Shown: positions 37,068-47,369, counted from the first letter of the stretch. The stretch: DNA of 64,000 nucleotides from Streptomyces sp. NBC_01116 (GCF_041435495.1 NZ_CP108644.1:1984001-2048000); one strand, 5' to 3'. Numbers and translations: made by a program. Notes: a model not told the origin generated them from the letters alone.

Positions 37068-37076
37068 TTATCCACA
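37068..37076 (+). other. Perfect DnaA-box-like 9-mer upstream of moxR
   Basis: TTATCCACA matches the classical DnaA box exactly. It is a single copy about 140 bp upstream of the moxR start in the intergenic region. No dnaA, dnaN or box cluster is nearby, so this is not the origin. Confidence 0.4.
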
Positions 37077-37216
37077 GGCGAGTGACACGAAGCGGTAACG
37101 GCAACAAGAATGCGGGTGTGACATCCCCGGGCCTTCCGGCGGAGTGTCCGATTTTTCGGGGTGGGCCGCGCGGGTACGCGCGACGGCCCCTGCGCAAAAG
37201 GGCCGAGGAGGGCCGG

Positions 37217-38268
<1,052 letters not shown>

Positions 38269-38269
<1 letters not shown>

Positions 38270-39636
38270 TGGCGGCCGGCGAGCCCGGCGCCGTGGAGGA
38301 CGGCGACAGGAAGGGCGGCCTCCGGGCGGCCCTGGGCGGACTGACCACCCGGGGACGCTCGTTCCTGGCCGCCGGTCTCGCCGCCGCCGTCTGCGCCTAC
38401 GTCCTGGGCCAGGGCGATCTGCTGCGGGTCGGGCTGCTGCTGGCCGTGCTGCCCCTGGTCTGCGTGACCGTGCTCTACCGCACCCGCTACCGGGTGACGG
38501 GCACCCGGCGGCTCTCGCCGTCGCGGGTGCCCGCGGGCGCGGAGGCCCGGGTGCACCTGCGGATGGAGAACGTCTCCCGGCTGCCCACCGGACTGCTGAT
38601 GCTCCAGGACCGTGTTCCGTACGTCCTCGGCCCACGCCCCCGCTTCGTCCTGGACCGGGTGGAGGCGGCCGGCCGGCGCGAGGTGTCCTACCGGGTCCGC
38701 TCCGACCTGCGCGGCCGCTATCCGCTGGGCCCGTTGCAGCTGCGGCTGAGCGACCCGTTCGGGATGTGCGAGCTGACGCGCTCCTTCAGCGCGTACGACA
38801 CCCTCGTCGTCATTCCGCGCACGGTGCCGCTGCCCGTGCTGCGACTGGCGGGCGAGGCCTCCGGATACGGCGACGGCCGGCAGCGGTCCCTCGCGCTGGC
38901 CGGTGAGGACGACATCATTCCGCGCGGCTACCGGCACGGCGACGACCTGCGCCGGGTCCACTGGCGCTCCACCGCCCGCCACGGCGAGCTGATGGTGCGC
39001 CGCGAGGAACAGCCGCAGCGGGCCAGGTGCACGGTCCTGCTGGACACCCGGGAGATCGGGTACCAGGGCGCCGGGCCCGACTCGGCGTTCGAGTGGGCGG
39101 TCTCGGGGGCGGCCTCCGCACTCGTGCACATGCTGGAGCGCGGCTTCGCCGTACGGCTGCTCACGGACGACGGGAACGCGGTGCCCGGCGAGGGATCGGG
39201 CGGTTTCGCGGGCTCGACCCAGGAGTCGGCGGACTCGGCGGGCCTGATGCTCGACACGCTCGCGGTGGTCGGCCATTCCGACGGCGGGGGCCTCTCGCGC
39301 GCCCATGACGTGCTGCGCGGCGGCAACGAGGGACTGCTCATCGCCTTCTTCGGCGATCTGGACGAGGAACAGGCCGCGGTCGCGGCCCGGATGCGCCAGC
39401 GGGCCGGGGCCGGGGTCGCCTTCGTCCTGGACAGCTCCGCCTGGGCAGGCGACGAGGACACGGCGCAGGTGGCCGAGGACCGGCTGCGGCGGCTGCGCGA
39501 GTCGGGCTGGGTCGCGGTGCCGGTGGAGCCGGGGGCCGAACTGCCCGCGCTGTGGCAGCTGGCGGGCGGGATGCGCACGGATTCGCCGTCGGCCACGGGC
39601 GGCGGCGCGACAGGTTTCACGGGGGGATGGTCATGA
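38269..39636 (+). CDS. DUF58 domain protein
   Basis: The 455-residue protein has two N-terminal membrane segments (about 30-46 and 50-66), a beta-rich domain and the DUF58 signature (GDDLRRVHWRSTARHGELMVRREE, about 222-245) inside a vWA-like fold. Proteins of this kind are the usual partner of MoxR ATPases. A GTG three bases earlier is an alternative start. The end overlaps the following gene by four bases (ATGA). Confidence 0.92.
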
Positions 39637-42053
39637 GCGGGCGGGCCAGGCTGGCGCTGTGCGCCTACGCGGCGACGCTGCTGGCGGCGGGGGCGCTGAT
39701 CCCGTTGGTGGAGGGGGTCGGCTGGCTGGCGCAGGCGGCGGTGCTGCTCGGCGTCCAGAGCGGGGTGGGCGCCCTCGCGCGCCGGGTTCCGCTGGCGAGG
39801 ACGCTGACCGTCGGCGTCCAGACACTGGTCACCCTGCTGCTGCTGACGCTGGTCTTCGTCCGGGACCACGCCCTGTTCGGCGTGCTGCCCGGGCCGGGGG
39901 CCCTCATGCGGCTCGGTGAGCTGCTGGTGGAGGGCGGGGAGGACGTCGGCACGTACGCCATCCCGGCGCCGATGACCGACGGCATCAAGCTGATGGTGGT
40001 CGGCGGGGTGGTCCTGATCGGCCTCGTGGTCGACGCCCTGGCGGTGACCTTCCGCAGCGCGGCCCCGGCCGGACTGCCCCTCCTCGCCCTGTATTCGGTC
40101 GCGGCCGGTCTCTCCGACGGCGGGGCGAGCTGGCTGTGGTTCCTACTGGCCGCCTCCGGCTATCTGCTGCTCCTGCTGGCGGAGGGCCGGGACCGGCTCT
40201 CCCAGTGGGGCCGCGTCTTCGGCGGCGCCTCACGGACTTCGGGAGGTCTGGCCGACGGACTGGCCGGGGTGAGCGGTGGCACCTCCCCCGTGCGGACCGG
40301 GCGGCGGATCGGCGTGCTGGCGCTCGGCATCGCCCTGGTGGCCCCCCTGACCCTGCCCGCCCTGGACAGCGGCCTGCTGGGCGGCGACGGTCCGGGGAAC
40401 GGCAAGGGCAGCGGCGGCGGCACGATCTCCGCGGTGAATCCGCTGGTCTCGCTCCAGAACAACCTCAACCAGCCGGACAACCGGGAGGTGATGACGTACC
40501 GCAGCAACATCGAGGACCCGCAGAGCCTCTATCTCCGGATTCTGGCCCTGGACGAGTTCAACGGCAGCGAGTGGCGCTCCTCCACCCGACGGCTGACGGA
40601 CGTTCCCGACCGCCTGCCGCAGCCCACGGGTCTCGGCAGGGACGTCTCCGTCACCGAGGTCCGGACGAACATCTCCGCCTCGCGCTCCTACCAGCAGACC
40701 TATCTGCCGCTCCCCTACCCGGCCAGCGAGGTCCGCGTCGGCGGCCGCTGGCGGTACGAGCCCGAGGGCCGCACCCTGGTCGGCGACGACGGGCAGACCA
40801 CGCGCGGCGCGAGTTACGAGGTCGGCAGTCTGGTCGTCGAACCCACGGCGGACCAGCTCGCGGCCGCGGGCCCGCCGCCCCAGGAGCTGGTCCGCGAGTA
40901 CACCCAGGTGCCCGGCTCCCTGCCGAAAGTGGTCGCCGACACCGCCGAGCAGGTCACCCAGGGCTCGTCCAACGCCTACGAGCAGGCCGTGAAGCTCCAG
41001 GACTGGTTCGCGTCCGACGGCGGCTTCACCTACGACACGACGGTCACCTCCGGGACGGGGTCGTCCGCCATCGCCCGGTTCCTCCGCGACAAGGAGGGCT
41101 TCTGCGTCCACTTCTCGTTCTCGATGGCCGCGATGGCCCGGACGCTGGGCATCCCGGCCCGGGTGGCGGTGGGCTTCACCCCGGGCACCATGAAGACGGA
41201 CGGCGCGATCTCGGTCGGGCTGCGCGACGCGCACGCCTGGCCCGAGCTGTATTTCGAGGGGGTCGGGTGGACCCGGTTCGAGCCCACCCCCAGTCGGGGC
41301 AGCACTCCCTCGTGGACCCGGCCCGAGGTCCCCACGGACAGCGCGAGCGACGCGGCCCAGCCCTCCGCGGGCACCTCCGCCGAGCCGTCCGCGGCGCCCT
41401 CCGCCGAGGACAGCTGCCCGCCGCAGCTGCGCCAGGAAGGCGGGTGCGGTCCCTCGCAGGAGCCGGGTGCGGCCCTGCCGACCGACCGGGGCACCCCGCT
41501 CTGGAAGGTGCTGCTGGCGGTTCACGCGGCGGTCCTGGTGGTGGCGGCGCTGGTGCTGTCGCCGCTGCTGTGGCGGATCCGGACGCGGAATCGCCGGCTG
41601 GGCTCCGGAGGCCGGACGCCCGAGGCCGCCGCCGCCCGGACGCTGGCCGCCTGGCGGGAGATCACCGACACGGCCTGGGACCACGGCATCGCGCCCGACG
41701 AGTCGCTGACGCCCCGGAAGGCGGCGGCCAGGATCGTGCGGCTGGGCCGCCTCGACACCACCACCGCCGAGGCGGTGCACCGGATCGCCGGCTCGGTGGA
41801 GCAGGTGCTGTACGCCCCCGAGCCGCGTCCCGCGGCCGGACTGGCCGAGGACGCTCTGGCGGTACGGGCGGGTCTGCGGGCCGCGGCCGGCCGCGGCACC
41901 CGGCTGCGGGCGATGCTCCTTCCCCGATCGTCCGTCCGGGTGGTGTGGGCCCTCACGGAGCGCCGGACGGCGCTCGCGGAGCGGTGGGAGAACCGCCCGG
42001 GAGCGGGGCGCTGGACGGCCCGGCTGCGCCGTCTCACCCGCCAGCACGGCTGA
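39633..42053 (+). CDS. Membrane transglutaminase-like protein (DUF3488/DUF4129 type)
   Basis: The 806-residue protein has six or so N-terminal membrane helices (to about 250), an extracytoplasmic transglutaminase-like domain with Cys491 (EGFCVHFSF) and His534 (DAHAWPELYF), a Ser/Pro/Ala linker, one late membrane helix (about 622-645) and a cytoplasmic DUF4129 tail. It is the third member of the moxR-DUF58 operon. The catalytic role (amide crosslinking or proteolysis) is unproven. The ATG at 39633 follows GGGGGG and overlaps the previous stop. Confidence 0.93.
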   Translation: MSGRARLALCAYAATLLAAGALIPLVEGVGWLAQAAVLLGVQSGVGALARRVPLARTLTVGVQTLVTLLLLTLVFVRDHALFGVLPGPGALMRLGELLVEGGEDVGTYAIPAPMTDGIKLMVVGGVVLIGLVVDALAVTFRSAAPAGLPLLALYSVAAGLSDGGASWLWFLLAASGYLLLLLAEGRDRLSQWGRVFGGASRTSGGLADGLAGVSGGTSPVRTGRRIGVLALGIALVAPLTLPALDSGLLGGDGPGNGKGSGGGTISAVNPLVSLQNNLNQPDNREVMTYRSNIEDPQSLYLRILALDEFNGSEWRSSTRRLTDVPDRLPQPTGLGRDVSVTEVRTNISASRSYQQTYLPLPYPASEVRVGGRWRYEPEGRTLVGDDGQTTRGASYEVGSLVVEPTADQLAAAGPPPQELVREYTQVPGSLPKVVADTAEQVTQGSSNAYEQAVKLQDWFASDGGFTYDTTVTSGTGSSAIARFLRDKEGFCVHFSFSMAAMARTLGIPARVAVGFTPGTMKTDGAISVGLRDAHAWPELYFEGVGWTRFEPTPSRGSTPSWTRPEVPTDSASDAAQPSAGTSAEPSAAPSAEDSCPPQLRQEGGCGPSQEPGAALPTDRGTPLWKVLLAVHAAVLVVAALVLSPLLWRIRTRNRRLGSGGRTPEAAAARTLAAWREITDTAWDHGIAPDESLTPRKAAARIVRLGRLDTTTAEAVHRIAGSVEQVLYAPEPRPAAGLAEDALAVRAGLRAAAGRGTRLRAMLLPRSSVRVVWALTERRTALAERWENRPGAGRWTARLRRLTRQHG

Positions 42054-42080
42054 GGCGGTCAGGGCGGCGACGCACGACAG

Positions 42081-42123
42081 AGCCTCCGGCCCCGACCCCG
42101 GGAAGGGGCGGGACCGGAGGCTT
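42081..42123 (+). terminator. Terminator of the moxR operon
   Basis: AGCCTCCGG (42081-42089) pairs with CCGGAGGCT (42114-42122) and an inner CCCC/GGGG extends the stem. It lies 28 bp after the transglutaminase stop. Confidence 0.7.
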
Positions 42124-42190
42124 CTCGCTGTCGTGGTGCGGCGCTACGGCCGACGCTTCGGCCGAGCCGTGGTCGCCGTGGGGCAACGGC

Positions 42191-42225
42191 TGAGGGGCGG
42201 CCGCGGAAAACGCGGCCACCCCTCA
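42191..42225 (-). terminator. Hairpin downstream of the DUF3040 gene
   Basis: Two 14-base arms (42192-42205 and 42211-42224) pair with one mismatch around GAAAA. It probably ends the minus-strand DUF3040 transcript. Confidence 0.7.
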
Positions 42226-42282
42226 CCCATCGGTGTCACGTGCCATCGCCCGGCCCTGCGGAGAAGAGCCGGGCCCAGGCGT

Positions 42283-42687
42283 CTACTGGCCCTGTTCGTC
42301 GCGGCGGCGCTGCCACCGCTGCTCGATGCGGTTCATCATCGACCGGCGTTGTCTCGGTCGGCGGCTTGCGCCGCTGTCCCCGCCGCCCGCGGCGGCCGGC
42401 TGTTGTTCACCGGGCTTGGGCGCCTTGCGCCATCCGGTGACCGCGAGCACGGCGCAGCCGAGCATGACGAGGAACCCCACCACGCTGATCCAGATCTGCT
42501 GGGCGACCATTCCGGCCATGAGGAGCGCGATACCCACCAGGAAGCCAGCGACCGCCTGGTAGACCCTTTTCCGGGTGTACGTACGCAGTCCGCTTCCCTC
42601 GAGCGCTGTCGCGAACTTGGGATCTTCGGCGTACAGCGCTCGCTCCATCTGCTCGAGCATGCGCTGCTCGTGCTCCGAGAGCGGCAC
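42283..42687 (-). CDS. DUF3040 small membrane protein
   Basis: The 134-residue protein starts with the diagnostic MPLSEHEQRMLEQMERALYAEDPKFA and has two membrane segments (about 45-62 and 66-84) followed by a basic Arg/Gln-rich tail. DUF3040 proteins are actinobacterial, often near division or wall genes, with no known function. Confidence 0.92.
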   Translation of the reverse strand: MPLSEHEQRMLEQMERALYAEDPKFATALEGSGLRTYTRKRVYQAVAGFLVGIALLMAGMVAQQIWISVVGFLVMLGCAVLAVTGWRKAPKPGEQQPAAAGGGDSGASRRPRQRRSMMNRIEQRWQRRRDEQGQ

Positions 42688-42872
42688 GGGATCCTCCTCG
42701 TCGTCGGCCGCGGGGGCGACCGGTATGCGGCCCTTCCAGGATAGGCAGGGATTCGCCCCCGTGAAACCCGCCCTCTAGCGCTCAGCCAGTCCGGACCGCT
42801 ATGTCGGCTCGGCTGTTGAGGCGTAGATTCCCCGACGACCGATCCGTCATGCCGGATGGTGTCACCCGATCA

Positions 42873-42892
42873 TACGGGGCGTACGCCCCGTA
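42873..42892. promoter_or_regulatory. Perfect 20-bp palindrome
   Basis: TACGGGGCGTACGCCCCGTA reads the same on both strands. It lies between the methyltransferase stop and the DUF3040 start, about 185 bp upstream of the latter. With no loop it fits a dimeric-regulator operator better than a terminator. Confidence 0.4.
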
Positions 42893-42934
42893 CGGGGGTC
42901 CTGAGTCCCACTCCGTCCGCGCTTGCGTTGCTGA

Positions 42935-43693
42935 TCAGCGGTGCTTCTCGCCCAGAACGTGGAGCTGGGTGGCGACGGAGTGGAACGCGGGCTGCTCGGC
43001 GACGGCCGCTTCGAGCTTGAGGAGCGCCTCCACGGCGCCGGGTTCGGTGTCCACCAGGACGCCCGGCACGAGGTCGGCGAAGACCCGCACGCCGTGCACC
43101 GCGGCGATCTCCAGACCGGCCGAGGAGACCAGGTCGGAGAGCTGCTCGGCGGTGAACCTGCGGGGCACCGGGTCGCCCTCGCCCCAGCGGCCGGCCGGGT
43201 CGGTGAGCGCCTGCCGGGCCTCCGTGAAGTGACCGGCGAGCGCGCGGGCCAGGACGGCTCCGCCCAGGCCGGCGGCCAGCAGGCTGAGCACGCCGGAGGG
43301 CCGCAGCGCCTCGACCGCGTTGCGCACGCCCGCGGCGGGCTCGTCGACGTACTCCAGGACGCCGTGGCAGAGCACCGCGTCGAAGCCGTCGCGCTCCACG
43401 ACGTCGAACAGTCCGAGGATGTCGCCCTGGACGCCCCGGACCCGGTCGGCGACCCCGGCCTCGGCCGCGCGGCGCTCCAGCGCGAAGAGCGCGTTGGGGC
43501 TGGGGTCGACGACGGTGACCCGGTGGCCGAGCCGGGCCGCGGGCACGGCGAAGTTGCCGGTGCCGCCGCCGGTGTCCAGAACATCCAGGGCGTCCCTGCC
43601 GGTCGCCTTGACCTGACGGTCCAGAGCGTCCTTGAGGACCTCCCAGACCACGGCGGTACGGAGAGAGGCGCGGGGGCGCGGCTGGTCCGACAC
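42935..43693 (-). CDS. Class I SAM-dependent methyltransferase
   Basis: The 252-residue protein has motif I VLDTGGGTGNFAVPAA (about 37-52), VTVVDPSP at motif II and GVLEYVDEP at motif IV/V. It resembles the SmtA/CmoM group acting on tRNA or small molecules. The substrate is not identifiable. The GTG at 43693 starts it. Confidence 0.9.
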   Translation of the reverse strand: MSDQPRPRASLRTAVVWEVLKDALDRQVKATGRDALDVLDTGGGTGNFAVPAARLGHRVTVVDPSPNALFALERRAAEAGVADRVRGVQGDILGLFDVVERDGFDAVLCHGVLEYVDEPAAGVRNAVEALRPSGVLSLLAAGLGGAVLARALAGHFTEARQALTDPAGRWGEGDPVPRRFTAEQLSDLVSSAGLEIAAVHGVRVFADLVPGVLVDTEPGAVEALLKLEAAVAEQPAFHSVATQLHVLGEKHR

Positions 43694-43808
43694 GGCAGAT
43701 GACTCCTCGGCAACGTGCCGCCGGGGACGGCGGAGCGTGAACAGTGCGGGTGGTGAGGTGAGCGGTCACCACCCTATTGCCTCGCACCGCCGTCCCGGGG
43801 CCCGGCGT

Positions 43809-43854
43809 CGGCCCGGCGCCGTCGCCCGGCGGGCACCGGTCCGGCGCCGGGCCG
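43809..43854 (-). terminator. Terminator-like hairpin downstream of the HEPN gene
   Basis: CGGCCCGGCGCC (43809-43820) pairs perfectly with GGCGCCGGGCCG (43843-43854). It lies just past the stop of the HEPN gene and upstream of the methyltransferase. Confidence 0.65.
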
Positions 43855-43857
43855 GCG

Positions 43858-44385
43858 TCACCCGCCGCCCGACCGCTCCGGTCGTGGTTGCGGGAGCACC
43901 GGCTGGAGGGCCAGGAGCCGCTCCACCAGGCGCAGGAACATGGCCGCGTCGCGCAGCAGGTCGTCGGCGTCGCGTGCGCCGGCGGCTCCCGGCATGCCGG
44001 CCTCCGCACGGGCCCGGCGCACGGCGCCCGCGGCAAAGAGCGCGCTCCATTCGGTCAGTTCCGGCGCTATCTCCGGGAGGACCTCCCAGGTACTGCGGAT
44101 ACGTTCGCGGCGGCGCTTGTTCGTCTCGGGGCGGCCCCGGGCGGCCAGCACGGCCGCCGCGGTGCGCAGGGCGGCGAGGTGCGCGGTGGCGTACCGCTCG
44201 TTCGGCTCGTGGAGCACGGCGGCCTCGTCGAGGCCGGAGCGGGCCTTGGCGAGCAGTTCGAGAGCGGCGGGCGGGGCCGTGCTGCGGCGCAGCACGGGGT
44301 GGACGTCGGCGGCCGGACCGGTCAGTGAGGGGGCAGGGCTGCCTGCGCGGCGCCGCGGGGCGGCGGCTGCGGACGAGCTGGCCAT
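43858..44385 (-). CDS. SAV_6107-type HEPN domain protein
   Basis: The 175-residue all-helical protein matches the streptomycete HEPN group named after SAV_6107. A RYATAH sequence (Arg64-His69) fits the RX4-6H ribonuclease motif of active HEPN proteins. The N-terminal 35 residues and the Pro/Arg tail are disordered. AGGAGG precedes the ATG. It diverges from the ATPase-YhgE unit across 166 bp containing the palindrome at 44513-44540. No partner nucleotidyltransferase (MNT) is adjacent. Confidence 0.85.
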   Translation of the reverse strand: MASSSAAAAPRRRAGSPAPSLTGPAADVHPVLRRSTAPPAALELLAKARSGLDEAAVLHEPNERYATAHLAALRTAAAVLAARGRPETNKRRRERIRSTWEVLPEIAPELTEWSALFAAGAVRRARAEAGMPGAAGARDADDLLRDAAMFLRLVERLLALQPVLPQPRPERSGGG

Positions 44386-44485
44386 GACGAACCTCCTGTC
44401 GTCGTGTGACGGCTCCGTGGCCGTCTGTGTCCATGGTGACGGGCCCCACTGACAATCGACCTCGATGCGCCTTTGACCTGCCGTT

Positions 44486-44514
44486 TTGCTTCAAGCGCGC
44501 GTTCGCACTACCTT
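44486..44514 (+). promoter_or_regulatory. Candidate promoter of the ATPase-YhgE-TetR unit
   Basis: TTGCTT (44486-44491) and TACCTT (44509-44514) are 17 bp apart. Transcription would start near 44521, inside the adjoining palindrome, which suits repression. Confidence 0.55.
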
Positions 44515-44540
44515 TTTGCACTGACTGGTCAGTGTAAAAA
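44513..44540. promoter_or_regulatory. 28-bp near-perfect palindrome, likely TetR operator
   Basis: Arms TTTTTGCACTGAC (44513-44525) and GTCAGTGTAAAAA (44528-44540) match at 12 of 13 positions around a TG centre. The core CACTGAC/GTCAGTG is typical of TetR-family operators. The likely ligand protein is the TetR gene at 47411-48022, at the end of the unit it would control. Confidence 0.8.
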
Positions 44541-44551
44541 GGGGAGGGTCT

Positions 44552-45289
44552 GTGGAGAGCCCGCACGGCGCGGCTGTCGCCGCCGAGGACTTCGGACTGG
44601 AGGGACCACGTGGCTGGGTCTTCCGGCACGTGACGTTCAGTGCCGAACCAGGGTCGCTGGTGGCCATCGAGGGACCGTCGGGATCGGGCCGCACCTGCCT
44701 GCTGCTCGCCCTGACGGGCCGGATGCGCACCACCGAGGGTCATGCGCGGACCGGCGGTCCGCGACTGCCCGGGCAGGCCGCAGCCGTCCGCGGGATCGCC
44801 GCCCTGGGTCCGGTCCCGGGGGTCAGTGAGCTGGACCCGGCCTTCACGGTCGCCGAGCACCTGAACGAACGCGCCCTCCTCCAGGGCCGCTACGGCGCCT
44901 CCCTGCGCGCCCTCCTGCGCCCGCGCGCCGAACGCCGGGCCGTGGCGGCGGCGCGGGTCGACAAGGCTCTTGAGGCCGCGGGCCTCGACCTCGCCACGCT
45001 GCCCAAGGCGGGGCGCACCTCCGTACGGGACCTGGAGCGTCTTGAGGCGCTGCGGCTGTCCGTGGCGCTGGCGCTGATCGGCGAGCCGCGGCTGCTGGCC
45101 GTCGACGACACCGATCTCAAGCTCCGGGACGCCGAACGCGACCGGGCCTGGGAGCTGCTGCGCTCCGTGGCCGACGCAGGGACGACCGTCCTCGCCGTGT
45201 GCAGCGAGGCCCCGAAGGACGCCCTGGTCGTGCGTACCGCGCCCGTCACCGAGGAGTCCGCCACCGAGGAGGAGACGGCCGATGCGTAG
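44552..45289 (+). CDS. ABC-type ATPase-like protein with degenerate motifs
   Basis: The 245-residue protein has the overall order of an ABC nucleotide-binding domain, but three key motifs are altered. The P-loop is GPSGSGRT (41-48), with Arg47 in place of the invariant Lys. The LSGGQ signature is unrecognisable, with VRDLERLEALRLS in its place (158-170). Walker B reads LLAVDDTD with Asp for the catalytic Glu. It may bind but not hydrolyse ATP. The GTG follows GGGGAGGG. It overlaps the YhgE gene by eight bases and so is probably its partner. Confidence 0.85.
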   Translation: MESPHGAAVAAEDFGLEGPRGWVFRHVTFSAEPGSLVAIEGPSGSGRTCLLLALTGRMRTTEGHARTGGPRLPGQAAAVRGIAALGPVPGVSELDPAFTVAEHLNERALLQGRYGASLRALLRPRAERRAVAAARVDKALEAAGLDLATLPKAGRTSVRDLERLEALRLSVALALIGEPRLLAVDDTDLKLRDAERDRAWELLRSVADAGTTVLAVCSEAPKDALVVRTAPVTEESATEEETADA

Positions 45290-47369
45290 CCCGAAGCTCG
45301 CCGCGCTCGAGTTGAAGCGGTTCGGCCGGGGAAGGCTGCCGGCCGCCGCGCTGGTGGCCCTGCTGCTCCTGCCCCTGCTCTACGGCGCCCTGTACCTGTA
45401 CTCCTTCTGGGACCCGTACGGGAAGCTCGACAGGCTGCCCGTCGCCCTGGTCAACGACGACAAGGGGGCGACCGACGACGGCAAGCGCGTCGCCGCCGGG
45501 GACGAGATCAGCGAGAAGCTGCTCGACTCCAAGGTGTTCGACTGGCACGAGGTCAGCTCCGCCGAGGCCGAGAAGGGCGTCGAGGAGGGCACGTACTACC
45601 TCTCGCTGACGATGCCGTCGGACTTCAGCAGGAAGATCGCGTCCAGTGGCGGGGACTCCCCCGAGACCGGCGCACTCCAGGTGCGGACGAACGACGCGAA
45701 CAACTACATCGTCGGGCAGATCTCCAGGACGGTCTTCGGAGAGGTGCGCAACGCCGCCTCCACGAACGCCTCCCGGGGCTTCCTCGACCGCATCTTCATC
45801 AACTTCTCCGACCTGCACGACAAGACCGCCGAGGCGGCCAAGGGCGCCGACGACCTCAAGGGCGGCATCTCGAAGGCCAAGCAGGGTTCCAAGGACCTCG
45901 CGGACGGCCTCAAGGACTCCAAGGCGGGCAGCAAGAAGCTCTCCGACGGCATCGTCAAGCTGAACCAGGGATCGCGCGATCTCGCCACGGGCTCGGCCCA
46001 GGTCGCGGGCGGCACCCAGGTCCTGGCCGACAAGGTCAACGGGATCGCCGATGACGTACGCCCCTTCTTCCAGGACAACGGCAAGTCCATCCGCGACACG
46101 GCCCGCCTGGTCGCCGACACCTCCGGAGCCGTACGGCACAACCTCGACGTGCTGGTGAAGAGCGCGCCCACCGCCGCCGCCGGCGCCAGGGAGGCGGCCG
46201 ACGAACTGACCGAGATCCACCGCACCCAATGCGAGGAGGCCGAGGAGCCCGACGCCGCGGTCTGCCCCCCGCTGGAGCGCGCGAAGGTCGCCGCCGTCGA
46301 CGTCGCGAAGATATCCGCCGACGTGAACACCCTGGTCGCCAACCAGAACGGCGACCTGAAGAGGCTGAGCACCCAGCTGACCGCCTTCCAGAAGCAGGCC
46401 GACGACCTCGCGAAGCGCGCGCCGACGCTGGACGACGACCTGGCGACGGCCGTGGCCAAGGTCAATGAGCTGAACACCGGCGCCCGGAAGGTCGCCAAGG
46501 GGGCCCAGGCGCTGCACACCGGACTCGGCGGCGCGCAGACCGGCTCCAGCGATCTGGACACCGGTGTCGGCAAGCTGAAGACCGGCGCGGAGAATCTGGA
46601 CGGCGGGCTCTTCCGGCTCGGCGACGGCTCGACCGAGCTGGCCCAGGGCCTCAACGACGGCGTCGACAAGATCCCGGACTACGACGAGAAGGACCGCGAC
46701 GCGCGGACCGACGTCATGGCCGACCCCGTCCAGCTGGCCTCCAGGGCGCTGCACGAGGCCCCCAACTACGGCACCGGCTTCGCCCCGTACTTCATCCCGC
46801 TGTCCCTGTGGGTCGGCGCGATGGTGGCGTACATGCTGATCCAGCCGCTCAACAAGCGGGCGCTCGCCGCCGGGGCCTCCTCGTGGCGGATCGCGCTCGC
46901 CGGCTGGCTGCCGGTCGCCGCCATCGGCACGCTCCAGGCCGGCGCACTGATGGCCGTCCTGCACTGGGGCCTCGGCCTCCAGCTGACCCACGCCGCCGGA
47001 ACGATCGGCTTCCTGGCGCTGGTGACCTGCTGCTTCGCCGCGATCGTGCAGTGGCTGAACGCCTGCTTCGGGGCGGCCGGGCGGATCCTGGTGCTGGTGG
47101 TGCTGATGCTCCAGCTGACCTCGGCCGGGGGCACGTACCCCGTCCAGACCAGCCCCGGCTTCTTCGGCGCGATCCATCCGTACCTCCCCATGACGTACGT
47201 CGTCGAGGGGCTGCGCAGGCTGATCACGGGCGGGCCCCTCGGCCCGGTGTGGCTGGGCTGCGCGGTGCTGGGGGCCTTCACCGTCGGCGCGCTGGCCCTG
47301 ACCGCGTTCACCGCCCGCCGCAAGCAGGTGTGGAGCCTGAGCAGGCTGCACCCGGAGCTGAGCCTGTGA
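45282..47369 (+). CDS. YhgE/Pip family membrane protein (ABC-2-like)
   Basis: The 695-residue protein has one N-terminal membrane helix (about 20-42), a large extracytoplasmic region rich in heptad-like repeats (DLKGGISKAKQGSKDLADG and similar, about 185-260 and 385-460) and a C-terminal bundle of about five to six helices (505-680). YhgE/Pip proteins resemble the ESX/type VII and phage-infection-protein group and are treated as ABC-2 transporter-like exporters. Substrate unknown. It is translationally overlapped with the ATPase gene upstream. Confidence 0.92.
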   Translation: MRSPKLAALELKRFGRGRLPAAALVALLLLPLLYGALYLYSFWDPYGKLDRLPVALVNDDKGATDDGKRVAAGDEISEKLLDSKVFDWHEVSSAEAEKGVEEGTYYLSLTMPSDFSRKIASSGGDSPETGALQVRTNDANNYIVGQISRTVFGEVRNAASTNASRGFLDRIFINFSDLHDKTAEAAKGADDLKGGISKAKQGSKDLADGLKDSKAGSKKLSDGIVKLNQGSRDLATGSAQVAGGTQVLADKVNGIADDVRPFFQDNGKSIRDTARLVADTSGAVRHNLDVLVKSAPTAAAGAREAADELTEIHRTQCEEAEEPDAAVCPPLERAKVAAVDVAKISADVNTLVANQNGDLKRLSTQLTAFQKQADDLAKRAPTLDDDLATAVAKVNELNTGARKVAKGAQALHTGLGGAQTGSSDLDTGVGKLKTGAENLDGGLFRLGDGSTELAQGLNDGVDKIPDYDEKDRDARTDVMADPVQLASRALHEAPNYGTGFAPYFIPLSLWVGAMVAYMLIQPLNKRALAAGASSWRIALAGWLPVAAIGTLQAGALMAVLHWGLGLQLTHAAGTIGFLALVTCCFAAIVQWLNACFGAAGRILVLVVLMLQLTSAGGTYPVQTSPGFFGAIHPYLPMTYVVEGLRRLITGGPLGPVWLGCAVLGAFTVGALALTAFTARRKQVWSLSRLHPELSL

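Noticed and set aside
37068..37076. Replication origin
   Set aside because: Only one DnaA box, no AT-rich unwinding region and no dnaA, dnaN or gyrB nearby.
43858..44551. HEPN-MNT toxin-antitoxin pair
   Set aside because: There is no nucleotidyltransferase-fold gene next to the HEPN gene; the neighbours are a methyltransferase and an ABC-like ATPase.
45246..47351. Long minus-strand frame opposite the YhgE gene
   Set aside because: Shadow frame; the plus-strand protein has clear membrane helices, overlap with the ATPase gene and family match.
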